The position numbers and the translations under genes were made by a program. A stretch of 64,000 nt of DNA from Chitinophaga pendula (GTDB taxonomy: Bacteria; Bacteroidota; Bacteroidia; Chitinophagales; Chitinophagaceae), in NCBI RefSeq assembly GCF_020386615.1, contig NZ_CP077769.1, positions 2,232,001 through 2,296,000 of the forward strand. The letters are read 5' to 3'. Under the pieces are notes generated by a model. That model was not told where the DNA came from, ran no database searches, and saw only the letters and a list, made by a program, of their open reading frames with translations. The stretch's first letter is position 1. Every line of letters begins with the position of its first letter. Below are positions 61,901-64,000 of this stretch, piece after piece.

Positions 61901-62681
61901 ATATCTGGTGGAAATAATTGTCGTATACATTCAGTTTTATGTTGGCGCCCGCATCTTCCATAGCTTTGGCAACATCCCTGGCAATGGTAGGAGGAGGGTT
62001 AGGGTCTTTAGCACCCTGGAACCACCAGATGGGCATCCATTTCAGGGTTTCGATCGACTTTTTATAATCAAAACTAGCAGCACTGAGCGGAGTAGTGGCG
62101 GCAGCCAGTTTAGGATAGGCAATGGTAAAATTCCATGCCGCCTGTCCGCCTCCGGAGAACCCGGATATCAGCACACGATAAGGATCTACGTTCGCCTGAG
62201 GGAATAATACATCAGATATGAAACTTGCTATAATATCATATTGTGAAGGGCCGAAGAAAGAGTTCTGGCTCTGCGGGAACAGCAGAAAGCCATCGAACTT
62301 ACCCGCGTCTGCGGCATCCATATGCCATTGACCGGCTTCGTTCAGTTGCTTTTCATTATTATATACGGTACCGTATTCCGCGACTGTGTGAAACACTAAC
62401 AGTAACGGATACTTTTTATTAGGATTACTGGGATCATAACTTTTCGGGAATTTTAGCCGAAAAGGCATGTCCTTATAAATATATGCTTTGAAAGAATTGG
62501 TATTCCAACTTACCGTTTTGGTCCTTACCCATTTGCCCACTTGTCCCCACTGTGGCCTTGCAGGAGGAGCAGACGAATTGTATTCTACGATGGGATCATT
62601 GGGATCAATTACGTTTTGACCCCATACAGTTGAAAATCCAGCTAATAAAAACAACACTAATAAATAGTAGAGTTTCTTCAT
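55914..62681 (-). CDS. Multidomain secreted esterase with T9SS type A sorting domain (2255 aa)
   Basis: A 2255-residue cargo protein. Order: signal peptide (1-21); alpha/beta-hydrolase (about 50-275) related to PHB-depolymerase/dienelactone-hydrolase esterases, with probable triad Ser176 (GFSGGG), Asp226 (GAKDP) and His258 (NYFHQI); Ig-like domains (about 285-450); FN3 (about 460-547 and 550-635); PA14 (about 637-790); FN3; PA14 (about 880-1035); FN3; two putative-Ig (He_PIG-like) domains (about 1130-1310); three copies of an unrecognised module of about 165 residues (starting about 1315, 1685 and 1953), separated by FN3 and Ig-like domains; linker; type A sorting domain (about 2165-2255; VYPNPLQSFVNV, final KTIKLIKH). 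The binding domains suggest a polysaccharide substrate, for example ester groups on plant or fungal glycans; this is inferred. Confidence 0.92.
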   Translation of the reverse strand: MKKLYYLLVLFLLAGFSTVWGQNVIDPNDPIVEYNSSAPPARPQWGQVGKWVRTKTVSWNTNSFKAYIYKDMPFRLKFPKSYDPSNPNKKYPLLLVFHTVAEYGTVYNNEKQLNEAGQWHMDAADAGKFDGFLLFPQSQNSFFGPSQYDIIASFISDVLFPQANVDPYRVLISGFSGGGQAAWNFTIAYPKLAAATTPLSAASFDYKKSIETLKWMPIWWFQGAKDPNPPPTIARDVAKAMEDAGANIKLNVYDNYFHQIFAAVRQEQDLFPFYLRANKANPWPLFGKAEFCPGETVSAVLGLTPGFDGYEWRKDGQLIPGANTNSITATEFGTYDARIKRGNEWSSWSPTPVQVKAKAPTVSPTISANGLSSIVLPTPAGADTVVLSVPDNFYTYEWTNTATNAVVGNSAQVTIRQPGQYAVKMAEKFGCASDISAPFKVAAANGTPAPDAASSLIASAVSKEAIALNWSDKANPTVNETGFEVYRATSAGGPYTLVAKVGADILTYTSTGLNPNTVYYYIIRAVNDNGAAPVSNEASARTQADTQAPTAPGNLKAASTSTPNSILLTWTPSKDDVGVYQYDIYINGDKAYTISGDKQSFTAYGLDYKQTNVFTIKARDLAGNVSPASNQAVAGNGGGFTYKYYEGSWSTLPDFSKLTPVKTGITARPDITLRNKETNYGFLWEGFIRIPAAGSYTFETYSDDGSKLYIGGYSPSATALVDNDGAHSAQYKEGTLTLEAGVYPIAVTYFQSGGGQDMKIYWKNTANGVTDRQEIPSEFFTGVQPAAANTPNIPTGIKATAQSYKKINVSWTDNSNNETGFEVYRTTDPLGNYEIVGSTAANITSFTDSLVTAQTTYHYKVKAVNSNGDKGFSMTEFTGLQYDYYEQSSFTAIPDFSTLKPVKSGVADKFSLVLRNRESQYAVRYIGAINIPTTGSYTFYVSADDGAKLYIDGLAESNVLVTTTWQQGERSASKTLSAGRHIIQLAYYAAGTPNSLTVRYAGPNITKQEIPVTAFQYSANQATTPAVPDAPVAPANVSTTDVSTNKIGLQWAGDNTATNFEIFRASSETSPYVLLTTVPANGTTTAAYTDSLLPANTTYYYKVRARNDGGPSTYSNAVNATTLNTAPVLNEISGFTMRYGTQKVIALTATDADGDALTLSASRLPAFAAFTDNGNGTGTITFSPGATDLGTYADIEIKAADGHNGVATRTFTVKVDDNFQPVLGSIQNVSLAEKTQTQITLSAQDANATDQLTWSASGLPAFATLTGDGNNATINVQPGYGAFGIYNVKVKVDDGRGGIDEKSFTLSVTKVDPNFKVYIDFNDGATPSTAPWNNTNKKPALNDVFTDFKDTNGKNSGIGMKVLTAWQNVNGGLNTNNQGYSTWQNVGLYPDAVMQSSWWSNNTQTFRLTNLPANFKYSFTFYGSRTGITDARVSAYTINGTSVTLNATNNQSNTISLNNVFPDAGGNITIDLSPAPGNSFAYINAMIVNATYDDKVAPVKPTQLNARILQTGIRLRWNDQAYNEDAYEVYRAAEKAGPYTLLNPSAANANDTAYTDAAVSANKTYFYAVKALNTYGATWSDTIAVTVPNIAPVLTTVTNVSMRTDAVQQIAIKATDDPADVITLSVSGLPSFATFTDNGGGNGSISLSPRSAHIGSYTITVKAADDKGGSSTQTFTVLVTDKTLTSIYVNCNEVLPVGAPWNSFNAWPNAGVSIANLKDESNTATGISITLLDSFSGANNVGATTGNNSGVYPDDVMKTFFYDQNSTPRRVRLSNVPAGRKYNLVFFGSREAVSDNRNTIYEAGGQSVTLNAASNTTKTVQINGLSPDANGNIEFTLKQASGAFAAYLNTLVIQSYVDNGIPLSPANLTASAAARSTIQLAWADKSSNETGFELYRATQRDGAYKLISTLPANTTTFKDGNLPDNALYYYKVRAVAGTQASDYSNIAAAGTMAYGVYFNFNSVNPAPAPWNSTNALPYDGQLLDNIKDDNGNTTGIVLNFDERFSGANPAGAQTGNNTGVFPDIVMAESYYLDLGFTAKLRLSGLDQSKEYTFTFFGSRASGGTRVTGYTINGRMVSLDANDNTQNTVQLERIRPDENGEIRILVSVVSNFGYLNAMVMKAYPADKSAPPAAPVASQQLNNNKLMVTPTKPSGVTPVQVKKEEQTEETLTVTNVYPNPLQSFVNVSLQQHKDNARVMLKLIDMNGRLIQLKDLGARSRGIYLERLDINNTIGTGIYLLQITVDNQPVKTIKLIKH

Positions 62682-63024
62682 ATATTCTTATTTGGTAAGT
62701 ACACAGAACTATTACTGTCGTTTTACAACAACAGTTGAACTGGTTTAGCTGGATAATGGCAAAACTATAACGGTGGCTAGCGAAAGCACCACGCTATAAA
62801 TAAAGGTTTGCGGAGGATAATGTTGGCAAGGTAGTAATTGATCAGAGCCTCATGCTTGTTGTGCATGACTGTACATGGTATATCCTTGTCCCGAATAATT
62901 GGAACAAATGTAGCAATTTTTGGCAGAAGGGGAAGCATGATCTGGTAAATGGCTTGAAATGGCGGGTAAAATGTCGAAAATTCAACATTAACGTTTGGGG
63001 AGCGTCATAATTTGTTGGGCAAGA
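62682..63024. other. Intergenic region between the two T9SS cargo genes
   Basis: About 340 bp with no credible gene. It holds two full minus-strand TAnnTTTG matches (62760-62767 and 62905-62912) and, at its right edge, the terminator of the next gene. Confidence 0.6.
62760..62767 (-). promoter_or_regulatory. -7 promoter element of the 2255-aa gene
   Basis: Minus strand reads TAGTTTTG, a full TAnnTTTG match, predicting a start near 62753 and a 72-nt leader. A second match, TACATTTG at 62905-62912, would give a leader of about 217 nt. Neither has a clear -33 TTG. Confidence 0.45.
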
Positions 63025-63061
63025 AAAAGCCCCTGGTAGCAGTCTGCTACCAGGGGCTTTT
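63025..63061 (-). terminator. Terminator of the second T9SS cargo gene
   Basis: Perfect 17-bp stem (63025-63041 with 63045-63061), 3-nt loop, with T-rich feet. It starts 16 nt past the stop codon of the gene that ends at 63077. Confidence 0.88.
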
Positions 63062-63076
63062 GTATACAATCGTTCA

Positions 63077-64000
63077 TTACTGTTTGATCAGCTTCACTGA
63101 TTTGACAGGCGTGTTATCGGCAGTTACCTGCAGGATGTAGATACCTGCTTTCACTGCGGAAGGTACATCTAGCCTTTCGTTGTATGCACCCCGGCTTCTG
63201 GTGCCTAGGTCTTTTACCAGTACTTGCCTGCCGTTCAGGTCTACCAGGCGAATGATGATTCTTGCACCATCTTTTGGTTGCTGTAAGGCAACATATACAA
63301 AGGACTGGAACGGATTCGGATATACGTTCGTTACGGTAATGGTAGCGGTGGTAACCGGTACGTCGATCTTAGCCGGTTGTCCGAATGGTTGCTGCGGTTT
63401 GCTGGCGGCGATCTTGTTGTTGGCTACCTTTTGGTTGAGGGACTGTGACGGTGTTTCTGTAACGGTATTCGGATCTCTTGGATATGCCTGGAGTACCATA
63501 GCATTGAGGTAACCGAAGTTAGGTACCGCGTACACGTAGAGCAGGAGTTCGCCATTCTGATCGGGGACGATCTTGGTTAGCTGTACGGTGTTGCTGATGT
63601 TATCGTTGGCATCCAATGTAACAGCTTTACCATTGATGCGGTAGCCGGTGATCCTGGTACCACCGCTGGCGCGGCTGCCGAAGAAGGTGAATGAATATTC
63701 TTTGGAGATATCCAGTCCGGTGAGTTTTACGATGGCAGTGTCTCCGGCTTCTACATAGTAGGACTCGGCCATTACCAGGTCAGGATATACGCCGGTGTTG
63801 TTGCCGGTTTGTTTACCTGCCGGGTTGGTACCGGTGAAGGCATCTATCACGCTCAGTTGGATACCGGTGAGGTTGCCGCCATCGTCTACCAGTTGTTTCA
63901 TGGTCTGTCCGAGGTAGGGGAGTGCGGTAGTACTGTTCCACGGAGCAGGTGCCGGATTTACGGTGTTGAAGTTGAAGTACACGCCATATGCCAGGGTACC
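63077..64000 (-). CDS. C-terminal part of a second T9SS type A cargo protein (partial)
   Basis: The gene runs off the right edge of the window; the open frame continues through the last base (encoding GTLAYGVYFNF, equal in pattern to the paralogue's GTMAYGVYFNF). About 307 residues are visible: one copy of the unrecognised module (with APWNSTTALPY, TGNNTGVYPDLVMAESYY, FFGSRASGGTRITGY and FGYLNAMVLQAYP), a Pro/Gln/Lys linker, and a type A sorting domain (VYPNPFQSFVYVAL, ending KSVKLIKQ). The visible part is close to the end of the neighbouring 2255-residue protein, so the two genes are tandem paralogues. The N-terminal catalytic part, if any, is outside the window. Confidence 0.9.
   Translation of the reverse strand, partial: GTLAYGVYFNFNTVNPAPAPWNSTTALPYLGQTMKQLVDDGGNLTGIQLSVIDAFTGTNPAGKQTGNNTGVYPDLVMAESYYVEAGDTAIVKLTGLDISKEYSFTFFGSRASGGTRITGYRINGKAVTLDANDNISNTVQLTKIVPDQNGELLLYVYAVPNFGYLNAMVLQAYPRDPNTVTETPSQSLNQKVANNKIAASKPQQPFGQPAKIDVPVTTATITVTNVYPNPFQSFVYVALQQPKDGARIIIRLVDLNGRQVLVKDLGTRSRGAYNERLDVPSAVKAGIYILQVTADNTPVKSVKLIKQ

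Overview
The window reads as chromosomal DNA of a Bacteroidota bacterium, most likely Chitinophaga or a close relative. The signs are moderate GC content, several -7 promoter elements of the Bacteroidota form TAnnTTTG, both kinds of type IX secretion (T9SS) sorting domain (type A and type B), a PorP/SprF-family protein, a DUF4270 lipoprotein and a DUF2027-Smr protein. I saw no tRNA, rRNA other than RNase P RNA, insertion sequence, phage gene or CRISPR array. Genus is inferred from gene content, not from a marker-gene search.

Region 1 (1-16.4 kb) is mostly housekeeping. On the minus strand lie a small hypothetical gene, LysR and AraC regulators, a short-chain dehydrogenase, a cytosolic-looking metal/cobalamin-binding receptor and a cystathionine beta-synthase with CBS domains. 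On the plus strand follow bioD, 5-formyl-THF cyclo-ligase, lpxK, RNase R with a long Lys/Ala/Pro tail, a polyprenyl synthase, an APC permease, a DoxX protein, a DUF2027-Smr protein, RNase P RNA and a DUF4870 membrane protein.

Region 2 (16.4-41.3 kb) is the most striking part. A 6441-residue secreted protein ends in a T9SS type B sorting domain. Two genes follow it with gaps of 2 and 11 nt: a PorP/SprF-like outer-membrane protein and a TPR/PD40 lipoprotein-like periplasmic protein. The giant has 49 cadherin/Ig-like 'tandem-95' repeats, 21 of them nearly identical 285-bp units arranged in higher-order blocks. In size and gene order it resembles the Flavobacterium gliding adhesin SprB and its partner SprF. 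A subtilisin-like protease lies upstream, followed by an 860-bp AT-rich intergenic stretch that may hold a 45-codon gene with its own terminator.

Region 3 (41.3-55.8 kb) is metabolic. A three-gene set (saccharopine/lysine-6-dehydrogenase-like protein, DUF1338 2-oxoadipate dioxygenase-like protein, ALDH7-like dehydrogenase) makes a credible lysine catabolic operon. Next come panB, exopolyphosphatase, polyphosphate kinase, a flippase-like membrane protein, panD and panC, so three pantothenate genes lie within 7 kb. Divergent from panC is a plus-strand run of a short GT5 (glycogen-synthase N-terminal) protein, a DUF4270 lipoprotein and metK.

Region 4 (55.8-64 kb) holds two T9SS type A cargo genes. 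One is a 2255-residue secreted esterase with FN3, PA14 and Ig-like domains and three copies of a module of about 165 residues that I do not recognise. The second is a neighbouring paralogue, cut by the window edge, whose last 300 residues match the same module and sorting domain. Strong perfect hairpins separate the transcription units.
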